Source: Membranipora membranacea (Eukaryota; Bryozoa; Gymnolaemata; Cheilostomatida; Membraniporidae). From it: a stretch of 64,000 nucleotides of DNA. The notes under the pieces are model-generated. The model did not search any database and was not told the DNA's origin. It worked only from the letters and a program-made list of their open reading frames with translations. This document shows, one piece after another, positions 1 to 11,061 of this stretch. Both the position numbers and the translations under genes were made by a program. The stretch is from the NCBI GenBank assembly GCA_914767715.1, contig OU612070.1, positions 22,246,025-22,310,024 of the forward strand. The letters run 5' to 3'. Each line of letters starts with the position of its first letter. The stretch's first letter is position 1.

Positions 1-154
1 CAAGCACCAGAAAATGATGCTCTCTTTTTTCCTTCACTGATTATCAAGGGTTTTGCATGAAAAGAAGTAGATATGTTTCTCAAATGGCCAAGTGTGTTTT
101 ATGAGAAATTGTGATTTGCAGACTCCCATAAATAAAGTTGAATAGCAGCGTAAA

Positions 155-562
155 TAATATAGCTATAGACGGTTTTCTGAGCTCTTATTTATGCCTTAAT
201 TCGGAGTTGTCCTCTTTCCAGTTTGACAGGGTTTCCAATTAATTGGAGGCATGAATGCTGACAAATCTTAATTTTAGTGACGAAACTGATGAAAAATTCT
301 GCCAAATTGTCCGCAAAACAGGCAGAAAATGCTATAATTGACTATTCGATTACTAAAATTATTTCCCAAACTATGTCCATATGAGTTTTCTATGTTGCAG
401 ATTCTCAATCAAAAATAATTTTTATCCTATTATAAGCGGTTTACAAGATAGCCCTCTTTTCAGCACGTTTTCCCTATGCGGCGTGGGTTAAAAATACCAA
501 ACTGAAGAGAGGACAACTCCGAATTGAGGCCTAAATCAGAGCTCAGAAAACTGTCTATTATT
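155..562. repeat. Inverted repeat pair with about 60-70 bp arms (possible foldback or MITE)
   Basis: The left arm (about 160-227) and the reverse complement of the right arm (about 496-562) share the block TTTTCTGAGCTCT and the block TTCGGAGTTGTCCTCT with only scattered mismatches. About 270 bp of AT-rich sequence separates them. I see no coding frame inside and no obvious target duplication. It could be a small non-autonomous transposon or a foldback relic. Confidence 0.6.
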
Positions 563-1131
563 ATGTTGGCACAAAACACTTTGGATAATATGATTTTATT
601 ACAACTTGCAATTTCAATCTTGGCTAAGGTATCTAGGCAACCTCTAAAACCATGAATCATAAACCTCAAAATTGACCAATAAGAGGGCATGTGTATTTTT
701 GAAGCGCATGATTTGAAATCATTGAACTTGGCGATTTTTGTGTGACATCAGATGTGTATTCACCAATTTCCGATTTGATTTTTGGAATAAAAATTGATTG
801 GGGACGTGTATCACACATTTCCGCATCAGGACATCACATTCCAATTAAAAAACTTCATTACAGCTCCTCTTTTTTCGGAAAAAGCAGGAGAAATTTGAAT
901 GCTGCTAACCCAATGCCCAAGCCGGGTGATTGCTTTATACCAAAATTCAATCTTATAATCTACACATAATTGAATTCCAATAAAAAATAGCAATACCATA
1001 CAGTAAAAAGCATTTTTCTTTGTAAAAAATGATAATCTATGAGACTAATTGAAGTGTTTACCATATCCCCCACACACTCGGAACAAAATAATGGTACTGT
1101 TATCAGGTAATGAAGTATAAGGGTGTCTTAC

Positions 1132-1841
1132 TCAAAATTGTTGCCATTCCCGTCGCATCCACCGAAATCAAACGGCTTGCAGATTCCATTATCATTGTAC
1201 CATCTCGGTATAATTGCTTTACATGGTCCAACCACTTTCTCTAGGCGGCAAACATCATTTTCCTTCCTTGCCTCTGTAAACAATAAGTTAAAGTGACAAT
1301 CTAACATTGTTCAACACAATCACATTGAATACCAATTGCTAATACAAATTGCCACAACACATTTTTGATCTAACGTCTAAAAAATAGCATTTGACATTAC
1401 AGTTTGCTCTGAGCCAACAACATATTGCAAGTAGTGAATTTTTGGTTTTTTAAATCAGTGTAGCCTGTTTCTAAGACAGCAGCCTAAATGCATCATTTTA
1501 TTTCGGTTATTCATTATGGTGTTGTATAAAATGATATATTCACCCATTAATCTGAATTCATGGTTTAGTGGTAAAATACACAGCATGGCTAACTGTGAAG
1601 TAATTACATCAGTATGTGTGACAGTTTTTGTATCAAGCCAAAATTCTGACAGCTTTTACATTGTGAACCTTCTAAGGAAGAGAAATGCCTTACACCACCT
1701 GTACATAAATTGACATAAATACTTGTTCAGGGTCAGATATGCTTGCCTAAGCCCTGAATATATATCAGTGTACTCACCTATGCAAACAGCCGCGCAAAAG
1801 GCAGCAATGATTGAGAGAGAGAACCTCACAGTAGTCAACAT
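1132..1841 (-). CDS. Secreted Kunitz-domain protein, two exons seen, 3' end unresolved
   Basis: Exon 1 (minus, ATG at 1841 to 1778) encodes a 21-residue hydrophobic signal peptide, [21 protein letters not shown], ending at a GTGAGT donor. Exon 2 (minus, 1273-1132) follows a TTTACAG acceptor and ends at GTAAGA. Phases match: one base left by exon 1 and two supplied by exon 2 make a Glu codon. Exon 2 has the Kunitz/BPTI pattern: first Cys in VCRLEK, GPC, then [22 protein letters not shown]. The family is secreted serine protease inhibitors or toxin-like folds; the P1-region residue after GPC is Lys, which would suit a trypsin-like target, but that is inference. The last two cysteines should lie in a third exon below 1127. 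A candidate acceptor near 1094-1103 gives a frame with RVCGG but lacks one expected Cys, so the ending is uncertain. A splice-like CAG just before the start codon suggests a 5'UTR intron. Confidence 0.8.
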
Positions 1842-2639
1842 CTTCACCTGTTGGGTAACGTATAATAGTTGAATACAGCCATGAGTGTCATACTTATACT
1901 CTGAAACTTAGAGAGATTCTCATCATCGAAATGAACAACACAAAAAAAACGCTTGATAGCTAGAGTGTGAATGGGTGGATTGGTGAATGTAACACAAGGG
2001 ACATTGTTCTGTTATGGTGCACCAATAATTGTGAGGTTTAAATAGAAGACGATATTGAGAGGAAATCTTCAAAGAACACCATCAAACATTACTGTGTAGG
2101 ATTTTTAGTACCATATATACCTGATAACTCAAGCCCTATATGTTTGATCATACCTTCACCCCTTTCATATTAAACGATAGTTACATAAACAAATTTGATT
2201 GGCACACCCACTGATTGACACTTTATCTCTTCCAATGACAGGACCAGGAAGTCAGTTATAGCCAGGTGAAGGCTCAGAACTAATTATATTCCTATCTATA
2301 AACATCACTGACTTTTCAGAGACAACCAGTAACCAATTCAGAGGCCTTCCAGTGCCATCTACTGGCTTACATTGAGGGAAATATCCTGTTCTGGCACAGA
2401 TATCCTCTGCTAATCCCTTGTAGGTATTGTTTACACTGTAATGATTGTTCCCTCAAGGAAGCAGTTTGATGATTTCCTTGACAATGAGGGGAGTTGGAGA
2501 TGGAGGTTGACACAATGACACCTGAAAATACCAAGCTGAAACCTAATACATACATCACACCTGACGCTGATTGATAGGCTATTCTTTCATTGTAACGATA
2601 ATAGTCCAGAGCAAGCATTTCAGATCAAATTTTTATGTG
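1842..2639. other. No gene seen; AT-rich non-coding sequence
   Basis: No frame longer than about 80 codons with recognisable content. It may include the 5'UTR and promoter of the minus-strand Kunitz gene, but I see no certain promoter element. Confidence 0.4.
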
Positions 2640-2660
2640 TATATATATATATATATATAT
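2640..2660. repeat. (TA)n microsatellite
   Basis: About ten uninterrupted AT dinucleotides follow ATGTGT. Confidence 0.95.
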
Positions 2661-2661
2661 C

Positions 2662-3849
2662 ATTCTATCCTACGTAGTAATACTTAAAATGAAACGAGTA
2701 TGTGAACTTTTCTGTAAAACCTTGAAGCATAATGAGCTAGAGAATGAAAGACCCCCACTCCATCATCAACCTCCCAAATTCCCTTCTTGTATGCTGAATT
2801 TCACCTTGATCCAGGTGATTATTTGTTGCGGCCTCACCACAACGTGAATTCCTGCTTATACGAGATCCTCAAACCATAGATTATATCACATGCAAAAAAA
2901 ACCATAAGAAAACACTTTGAAATCAAGGATTAGGATTATATCTCGATTGATGTTGTTACCGCTTGAGCCCTTTGTTCAGAAGGAAACAAACAACGATATA
3001 TACTGTTAGTGAGGAGCTTTTCTTGCAATCCATGATCTCAGCCAGACAATTAGATTCGCGAGAGGTATAACAAATATGCATCCGTGATCACAGTTGCATA
3101 GACCATCGACTGTTGGTTGTGCCTCTAATATTGAAAAACGCCAGATCATTCAAACGAATATAACATCCAGAAAGTGGAACAGAAACAGGAACTGAGCCTG
3201 AATTTCCTATCATTTATGTTAGAGAGGACGATTTCTAATAGATCTTTTAGTTGCTCAGAGACAGTGCAGATCTACACGGACCACGGCATAGAGTTGCTAG
3301 ATGCTAGGCACATGGCATAGTGAAACATCACTAACACAAGATGGAGGCTTCGCATCCCAATCATACATCAGTGATATTTTAGCTTGAAGTCTGTGATCCG
3401 CTGTGTTTTCTAGATAGAGATGATAATTTTATTCATGGAATTAGTAGGATTGAAAGACAAATTCTGAGCTTTTAGGGGTCATTTGCAGCTCCTTTTTTGA
3501 AAGATATACCATGATGAAGAGAATATTCCTTTTTATTCACTCAGTGTTTGAGATTTGTCATATTATGTATAGGCCATACATAGGACTGACCTCCCTCAGC
3601 TTTCTGCCACCATAACTGTCCACCCCATTTGTTGACTATCTATTTGAGAAGTCAAACTTTTGTTCTACTGTCCAGACTGTCGTCTCTGACTTCATATCAT
3701 GCTCACGCTATTTCTGACTTTCCCGAGTTCAGTTCGAGAACAATAAAAATTTAAAACAAGACAAGAACAGGCACAGATCAGGTTCGATCCAGGTTGGCTA
3801 GAGACATTTCCCTGGCTAAGATTTAAACAGAGTGAAAATGTAATGTATT
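2662..3849. other. Intergenic, nothing recognised
   Basis: AT-rich sequence with only short frames; no repeat, RNA gene or domain that I can support. Confidence 0.4.
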
Positions 3850-4435
3850 GTGAACCCTGCAAATGTTAATGGTTGGGCGTCAGGCACATCAAACTTTACA
3901 AAGGATCTCATCGTCAATCACATCAAGCTTGGTGCATCGAAAAGATCTTACCATGAGCAAGCTATGTCCAACTGGTCCACCCGGATGCGTTCAGTGGAGC
4001 AAGCCAGAGAGACCATGTTTGAGCCAGCTTTATGTATTGATGAATCTGACCTGATGGTGTCACTAAAAGCCATGTATCATGTGATACAGGATGAATCTTG
4101 GCTTTTGCGAAGTATCAGTCACAGTTGGACTTAATTTCTTGCTGACTTAAAAAGCAAGACAAGCCAGGAAATGCTAATTTACGTAGCCAAAAAATAAAAG
4201 ATGAGGTTATTGGTATCCTGGGAGAGGTAATTCTTATTCACTCTGGCATCTGTGCTGAAATCAACAAATCTCCCTTCATTTCAGTCTTGATTGATGAGAC
4301 TCAGGAATATCAACACAACAGAACAACTTATTGTGTACATCAAGTACCTAGCGCCTCCAGATGATGAGAGCAAGTCTGCCCCAACTATAAAGACAACGTT
4401 CACTGTAATTGTGACGGTAAATATACTACACAGTC
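3850..4435 (+). pseudogene. hAT-like (ZNF862/ZMYM type) transposase relic, N-terminal half
   Basis: The frame at 3850-4134 starts NPANVNGWASGTSNFTKD and continues with a His-rich segment and many conserved hydrophobics. This is the layout of the zinc-finger-plus-DUF4371 part of hAT-derived genes such as ZNF862 or C17orf113. A second piece at 4270-4420 contains FISVLIDET, then after a one-base frame change NINTTEQLIVYIKYL. That matches the family pattern of a DE(S/T) acid motif followed by an EQL.I segment. A stop at 4134 and the frameshift near 4300 show it is broken. The C-terminal dimerisation domain is absent here. Assignment rests on motif memory only. Confidence 0.5.
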
Positions 4436-4639
4436 ATAACAAACTATTAAAACACAAAAATTCAACCACTTTGCTAGGTAATCAGTTGGTTGAGTAACCA
4501 GAAAAAGCATCGTGCTTCCCAAAAGTGGTCCCTCCTTAGGAAGTTCATAATATAATAGAACCTTACATGTAATAAAAGCAGGACAAACCCTCGATGACTT
4601 ATAATTTTATATTGCAGCTCAAGTAAAGTTGAAAGTTTG

Positions 4640-5720
4640 CAAAAGGCCAGTATCTTGTTGTGTTGGGTAAATGTTCCATTTTTTCTGCTTGTTTTATCGC
4701 CTATGATGATTGAATAACAGCCAACATTGCTCTAAATAACATTATGTTTATATTTCTTAGAGGATAGGAGTGACGAGTGCACGGCGCCCACCAAATTCAG
4801 TGTATGCCGAAATATGCCAGGCAGGAAGCATAGAGCAGAAGGAAGGATTAGCGTGCAAACCTTTATGTTCAACAAACCTGCAACACAAAAGGTGGATATA
4901 CAAGTGAGCCAACATCAGTATGAATGAAAGTTTGACAAAGGTGAGGAGAAATCGAAGGTACTCCTCTACTTCCAAGCTCAACAGCTATTTACATGGAAAT
5001 TATGGCCTCTGTAACCCTTTTGTATGGACCTGGTACAGACCGAGCTGATTATTCGGCCAAGCACTACCCTGATGTATTGACGTTTGTTATGGGGAAAGTT
5101 CGGCAGAAAGCACGCCGGTTATCTAATTAGTGTCAGACTTCTGTTGATTCTGCATTGTTTTTATCATGTGACCATGAAGCAATTGCCTTTCCAGATCCAC
5201 TCAGTGCCGAGCACGATACCCATTAAATCAGTGTACGTTGAAATGTGGCAGATGGGAACCTTTGAGCAGAAGGAAGGATTGGTTCATAAACCTTCATGCT
5301 CAACAGTTGAATCAGCAGAACCAATGGATATGAAGGTAAGCCAACATCATTAGGGTTGAAAGTTTAACAAAGGCTAGGAGAAATCGTATTAGTGTCAGCT
5401 TTGCCGGCAATGTGGATATCCATGCATGAGACAGGCCAGTATCTAGGTTGAGTCAATGTAAAATCGCTTCTGCGTTGTTTTTTCGTGTCATGATGATTGA
5501 CCACCAGCATACATTGCAATAATATTTTGCTTATATTTCCCAGACCAAAGCAGTGACTAGCAAAGCACCCACAAAATCTGTGTATGCTGAAATATGCCAG
5601 CTAAGAACCTTAGAAGAGAAGGAAGGTTTGGTACAAACACCTTCATACTCCACTGCTGACTCTCTAATTCAGATGGACATAAAGATGAGCATTAACTGCG
5701 CATCATGATATTTGCGTGTT
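4640..5720 (+). repeat. Three tandem copies of an exon-plus-intron unit of roughly 400 bp
   Basis: Copies of the exon lie at 4761-4903, 5195-5335 and 5544-5684. Flanking intron sequence is shared too: AGGCCAGTATCT before copies 1 and 3, TGATGATTGA before copies 1 and 3, and GAAAGTTT(G/A)ACAAAGG after copies 1 and 2. The unit therefore arose by tandem genomic duplication rather than by separate insertion. All copies are well diverged. Confidence 0.8.
4761..5684 (+). CDS. Partial gene: three duplicated 47-codon exons with tyrosine signalling motifs
   Basis: Exons 2 (5195-5335) and 3 (5544-5684) are each exactly 141 nt, phase 0 at both ends, so they can be added or skipped without changing frame. 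Exon 1 (4761-4903) is 143 nt and needs a one-base change near its end to align, so it may be broken. Shared core: KSVY(A/V)E(I/M) followed by EQKEGLV and a Ser-rich tail. SVYAEI in exons 1 and 3 fits the ITIM consensus (S/I/V/L)xYxx(I/V/L); YVEM in exon 2 fits the YxxM PI3K-binding consensus. A cytoplasmic tail of a receptor or an adaptor is therefore possible, but no membrane or extracellular domain is visible here and the rest of the gene is not identified. Exon 3 has lost its donor (ATGAGC instead of GTGAGC). Confidence 0.45.
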
Positions 5721-6152
5721 AAGAATCATTGATAAGATCTTATTACAGTGATCTGGTTTAACCTCTAACTTAATTTTTCAATAAAGATGTAGGTAAAAAA
5801 AAGATCCTCCATTTGTATGAGCGAAATTTAAGTCTGTCCGGGACTGTGAGTGAGTTATAAAAGTAGGAAATGGAAGAGCTAGAAATGAACATGTAAAAGG
5901 AACAGTGATTGGAGGAAAGACCGGACATGGGAGGAGAGATGGGAAAATAAGGAGACCGGGCACTTGATGAATGGGAGTAGTGATTGAAAGACATACAAGA
6001 AACTTACAGAGTAGATCTAGAGGTAAATATAAGTATATATAATTTGTTGACCACTTTACATGGTACCACGGGTAAAAAAAGTAATAAGTAAGTGACAAGA
6101 AGAGTTTTTAAGAAGAAGTGAGTGAGTTTGTCAGAGAGTAAGTGAAGAAATA
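5685..6152. other. Non-coding, nothing recognised
   Basis: Purine-rich, AT-rich stretch with minus-strand frames that look like chance. No repeat or domain recognised. Confidence 0.4.
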
Positions 6153-6373
6153 ACCATTTTGTAAGAAATGGATTTTTTAGATTAAAATTGTTTGTGTATT
6201 TATGAGTTGGCTTCTCATGGTTAATCAGGCTTTCCTCACAGCTTGGTTGTTGAAGCAACTCTGAATTCTGATTGGCTGAACATCAGGATATTTGATGTTG
6301 GGCAAAGGTCATTAGCTTTCCTTTCCTTTCGTTGCCTCAGACAAGGTAGCACTGTACTCTCGAGTTTTTGAAA
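6153..6373 (+). repeat. Ngaro left terminal repeat A1
   Basis: Matches 17810-18030 from TTTTGTAAGAAATGGAT to ACTCTCGAGTTTTTGAAA with roughly nine differences by eye. Sequence outside these limits is unrelated in the two places. Confidence 0.9.
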
Positions 6374-6378
6374 TTTCT

Positions 6379-6412
6379 CCTCAGCCATGAGAAGACGGTG
6401 CAACCTAGCAAT
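6379..6412 (+). repeat. Fragment duplicated from the element's own RT gene
   Basis: CCTCAGCCATGAGAAGACG and the following CAACCTAGCA repeat the RT coding sequence at about 15458-15491. The fragment sits immediately after A1, in front of the SGNH gene. It looks like a template-switch or internal recombination product made during replication. Confidence 0.75.
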
Positions 6413-6704
6413 TTGGTATAGCGGAATGCCGTCTTTGTTAGTGGTTTGGGGATCTGTATTTGTGTGGATACCAGCCTTTTATTTCCACAAAGCATGACGA
6501 TATGCGGTATGCCTGGGCAAAAAAAATACCCCTGCGGTCATCATTATGATAAGAATTTTTTTTTCCAGACGTCAGTACTAGAGATTTTTATAAAAACTCG
6601 GGTTTCCTTCAAAAACAATTTGTTGTTCCTCTCCCTTTGTTTTTTTTCCAGTTTGGTTCGCAATTCCGTGAAAATAAAGTTTTACATGCACATATCTGTT
6701 ACAG

Positions 6705-7121
6705 GCACTGATAATCGGTTCATCCCATTTGCGTGAAATCGCCAAATCTAGCGCAACGACCCAACAGATAGAGGAGAACCTCAAGGGTATCTCTGTTGAT
6801 TTTAAATTTAAAGGAGAAGCCAAGACTAGTTTCCTATTGGAAGATCGACCACAGCCGTTCTATGACATTATTGTGATAGCTATAGGGTCAAATAACCTGA
6901 TGCAGATGGACCCTCAGGAACTTTTTAATAGACTGAATTTTCATGCAGATAGATACCTGAAAAACCATTGGTGCAGAGCGGTGGTGATCATGGGGTTATG
7001 GCCTCGAGCCAATTCAGAATTTAATCTGAAAATAAGGGCTTTCAATTCCCTGAAATCTATTCGTAGAGATGTTTTTTTTCTGGAAGTACTGAAAGAGACT
7101 ACGTGTAAAAATTCTTCCTGA
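6705..7121 (+). pseudogene. SGNH/GDSL-like hydrolase of the Ngaro element, truncated
   Basis: The frame begins after a TTACAG acceptor-like site at 6704 and reads ALIIGSSHLREIAKSS, the SGNH block I with its nucleophilic Ser. DIIVIAIGSNNL about 55 residues later is block III (GxN). A conserved AVVIMGLWPRANSEFN segment follows. The C-terminal DxxH block that supplies the catalytic Asp and His is missing; the frame ends at a stop after KNSS. Hydrolases of this fold are known as accessory proteins in some Ngaro elements; their substrate is unknown. Here the gene lies upstream of gag. No ATG is needed if the acceptor is real. Confidence 0.7.
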
Positions 7122-7232
7122 ATAAAACCCATCTTACAAAGAAATCCTATGACCAGGTTTTCAAGTATATGTGTTCCCCTATTTTATATGTCCATAAGTA
7201 TTTCTTGCAATAAATATTGAAAAAGTTCCGTC

Positions 7233-7250
7233 GGCGTCCTATTCTTCGCC
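7233..7250 (+). other. Hairpin motif GGCGTCCTATTCTTCGCC, copy 1
   Basis: GGCG and CGCC can pair around a ten-base loop, and GTTCC / GGAAC (7226-7230 and 7260-7264) can pair outside it. The copy lies between the SGNH and gag genes. See the separate finding on the four copies. Confidence 0.7.
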
Positions 7251-7339
7251 ATTTCAATTGGAACATCTGTTAAATAATTTTTTACAAACTTTTGTGGACT
7301 ACCTTGACAAGTTTTATAACACAATTTATCTATTGTAGA

Positions 7340-7713
7340 CCAGTAATTTTATTACCAGCATCCAGCGAAGGACCCGATCGGGCGGCCCGACTGAGTTACT
7401 CGAAACTCCAACACCCAGTAAGGAGAAGAAGGCAGCAAGCTTTCAGTGAACAGGCAGCAATGCAGGCAGGAGAGGAAGCGGCGAGCTCCTACAGTGAAAG
7501 CCTAGGCAGCAGCGGCAGTACATCAGGTAATCCGCAATTTGCAATTTCACCTTACCAGCCATCGCTGAGCCATGTACCGGAAAAAGTGGTATCCCAGATA
7601 ACGGAAGGAAAGCTGGTTGACCTTAGAAAGTTATTGAGAAAAGCTGCCACCGATTTCGGAGTCGAGGAACGTGCACCACTTACCTTCAAGGACGGTAAAT
7701 TCCAGTTAGCCAG
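7340..7713 (+). pseudogene. Ngaro gag, N-terminal part
   Basis: The readable part begins near EGPDRAARLSYSK and runs through a Gln/Ser-rich linker to VPEKVVSQITEGKLVDLRKLL and TFKDGKFQLA. The latter two are the usual gag layout of Ngaro/DIRS elements ahead of a conserved capsid-like helix region. The coding sequence is cut at 7713 by the left end of the Harbinger element and resumes at 13961. The apparent frame continues for 60 bases into the transposon end, which is chance. Confidence 0.75.
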
Positions 7714-7730
7714 GGGGGTCTTTCAATTAG

Positions 7731-9148
7731 GAGATCACAATCGCACTTTGATCGCTTTGGGTATCGCTGGCTGAGTGAGCGAGACTTTCTGTTTCAATTA
7801 CAGATAAAAGCGAGAGCGATGTGATGACTTACCAAATTGACTGAAGAAAATTAGCAAGAGCCACAGAGGTCTCGCTCTCAGATCACTCACTAATCACTCA
7901 CTGAGAAACTGAAGAATGCAGACTGATATTATCTCCTGTTACAAAAGAATATTTGATATGAGACGATAACTCCTTATTAGTCATGATGCATAACTTCAAC
8001 AGACAACTGTTAAATGTTATACAGATATCAAAACTAGTTATCATGTAATTTATTGTCTATGGCTTGTATCAGACCATCACTTTTCTTACTACATGGTAGA
8101 AGTCTATTTTTATAGCTCTGTTAAAATTGTTTGTATATTCTATCCTTATTCTGTCTCAACACCCTTGATCGTATCAGCTACATTGTAATTCAGCACTGTA
8201 AGTAGTTGTAAGTAGTGGTCGGTGTGTATAGTGTATTAGTGTTTAGTATGTAGACCACACAAGAAGAAAAGAGGGAAACAATAATGTATGCAAAAGCTCA
8301 CTGATTTATTGGTAATAGTGAATGTTAATGTGTAATTTCTTACATTGGAACCTCATAAAAACCAATATAGCTAATTCTTCTTAAACTCTCACTAATAAGA
8401 TCTGATTGATGAAAAAACTCAACTAAACTTGAGATAGATATGGTTTTTATAAACATATATAATAGGTTATTACTATGATCAACAGTGAGTTACGCTAAAT
8501 CTTCCTTAATCGTCACAAAATTATACCCCACTACAAAATAAATTCCAGCAGCTCTATTTGCCAAGCTCTGTCTCAATAAAATGCCTGACCATGCTTCATT
8601 TCACACAGTGTGGATTTTGCATATGTAAAACTGCTATTGCTCATGTTGGTTTTCATAGTGTTGACTTGAGTATGTTGCTAAATTTATTACATGGAACATA
8701 GTATATGATATACAGTAAATTGGGACTTCATAAACATCAATGGACTGCATGGTGTTAGAGTTAGATGATGATCGCTATAATTAAACAACAGGGAAATCAA
8801 ATGGTGTGGGAAAACCCAACAGGGGGACAATCCCAACATAGCTTATCTTTGGAAGAAAGGGATTTCCCTGTTTTTAAAATCAAGCTAAGCCTCTTGTTCA
8901 TACTGTTTGAGTTGTCTGCCCTTCGGCAATACGGCTTGATGATATAGCTTAGACTTCAATTAGTTAGGTGAAAGTATTATACAACCTTAGATCGGGCAAC
9001 ATTTGGATCCGAATATTCTCTATAGAGAAAGAAGCACAGTTCAACATAACCATTATCCTTATTAAATGTGGAGGATATTTAAGCCAGGTATAAGACTGAG
9101 CAAAAAGGATGTTGCGTAGCACATACATGATTTATCGTCATTTCTTAG
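7731..9148. other. Harbinger 5' non-coding region
   Basis: About 1.4 kb between the left TIR and the Myb-like gene. It holds subterminal GCGAT-type motifs at 7740-7830 and otherwise AT-rich DNA without a supported gene. Confidence 0.5.
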
Positions 9149-10612
9149 ATGCCACCGAAGAAAACCTTTAGCGAGGCGGAGGTGTGGGTTTTAATCGAGG
9201 CGATTAAGCCTGTATATGGAAAGCTGGTTAAGGGTTTTGCCAACAATTAGACTTTTGAAGACTGAGAGTGGTTGTGGCTGCGCATTACTGCGGCGGATAA
9301 TGCAGTAAACCCAAGAGCCAACAGGACCGTGAAGAAAGTAGTTGAAAAATGGACACATCTTAAGTCAAAAGCGTCTGTGGTCGGCAGGGCACACAAGAAG
9401 GCCATGGAAAAAACAGGAGGTGGTGAGTTGGAGAGCACCATCAACCCGAAGTATGCAGCAGTTTTTGAGATTCTACCCCAAGAATCAATCACAGGACTTG
9501 CTGGTTGTGAGAGGTATGTGTAATTTTTAATAGATTATGTTATTTACCTACTCAATATCAATGGAGTGACTTGTTAATTCAAAGATCTCATTAATGAAAC
9601 AAACAGACAACACGTAAATGTAAAATGTGTGATAAGCGAAATACCATTAAATAAATATTATTGATGTCAGCGAGTCAAGGTCAAATATCCAGTCTTCCTG
9701 TTCTTCATCACACAGCTGAGGTGTTTCTTATGGTCTACAATATTGCATTAATTATTTATAGTGGTGCAAACAGCAATGCAAAGAGACTGGTGCACGAGGA
9801 TGAAGTAGCATCAGTAGCATCAGAGAGCACGTCAGTGTGAGTTGTCCTTTATAACTTGTTTATCAAAGCTTAGCCACATACAGGTGTAAAATTACAATAC
9901 CAAAATGTACCAACAAAGAATTAGATTAATTATTTAGATTATTAATTAGATTAATTATTATACCTTTGACAGCTCTGATCGACATATACTGTTATGTCAC
10001 ACATTAGTAATAAAATTGAATAATTCATTGTTGATTGTTTCAGATGCCAAGTAACGAACAAGAAGGCTAAGATCGAGCCTCTTTCTGAGTTGTCTCAGAA
10101 AGACCTGGAAGCATTGGTCTTTCCAGGGCTCGATGACAGGTGAGTGCGGACATGAATTGTGAACAAAAGATATTCGGAGATCAATGCGTTGTCTGATAAA
10201 GGTTCAAATCACGAAAATGTTCTTGCACTCATCGCCTAGCACCTTTGCTGGATAGCATCTTTGCCAATTTCTTAAATTTATTTTGAGTGGTCATGTAATT
10301 TCTATATAAATCTCTTCTAGGAATGTTCAAGAGACTGCACAGCTCGAACCAGAGCCGGAACCAGAGCCGGAACCAGAACTATCACCATCAGAACAGAGTA
10401 ACCTAGCAATCACATCTAGACCTACTCAACCATGCAACACTGAAACTACTAGTCCAACTGAAGCTCCTGTGGAAATGACTCCACAAGAGCTTATCCTAGT
10501 CCTGCAACAACAGAATAATGCTCATCTACAAGATATAAAGGAAGAATTGAAATCATTAAATGGACATCTTGCTATTATTGCCCAAGTGATGTTAAAAAGA
10601 AGAAAACAATAA
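9149..10612 (+). pseudogene. Myb/SANT-like accessory protein of the Harbinger element, four exons
   Basis: Exons 9149-9513, 9762-9836, 10044-10139 and 10321-10612 join in consistent phase through GT/AG introns. Exon 1 starts MPPKKTFSEAEVWVLIEAIKP and carries a trihelix-like domain through VVEKWTHLKSKASVVGRAHKKA. The middle is acidic, with three EPEP repeats near the start of exon 4. The C-terminus, from ELILVLQQQNN to LKRRKQ, looks like a coiled coil with a basic end. In Harbinger elements this protein binds DNA and helps bring the transposase into the nucleus and to the ends. Two in-frame stops in exon 1 (TAG after FANN and TGA after FED) break it. The stop codon TAA overlaps an AATAAA signal. 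Confidence 0.82.
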
Positions 10613-11061
10613 AATTAAATTGATGTTTTTTGTATTTTGTTAGCAATACAATTCTTATGACTTTCAAGATCACCAAACAAATTATCATTAATGCCAATAA
10701 AGATCATGAGGAGTATATAAGATGATGCAGGGGAAGGTGAATTAAGCTTTTTTTCTCCTGTAAGTATTTTTGTATGAGAATATCGAGCAGGCCATTATGT
10801 TTTGCATACCAAAAAGTTGTCGCACAGGACTCCACTGGCTGGGCTTTCTCACAGCAAGCTCATGTTAACATTCAATATCAACAATTGGTAAACCAACTAA
10901 GAAATCATAACATGGGAAGGTAATTTCTTATCTTCTCTAATTCAGAATGCACCAAATATCACCAATTGAGGCAGAAGTATCTCAGGAGCATTTTTGTTAG
11001 GCCCGCAAACACAATCTAATAATTGCATGTCGATGTATCTTCTTACTCGTGGTTTTTTAAG

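Noticed and set aside
5770-6258. Overlapping minus-strand frames of 74-106 codons
   Set aside because: Low-complexity Phe/Ser/Leu/Pro composition from purine-rich DNA; no domain or splice support.
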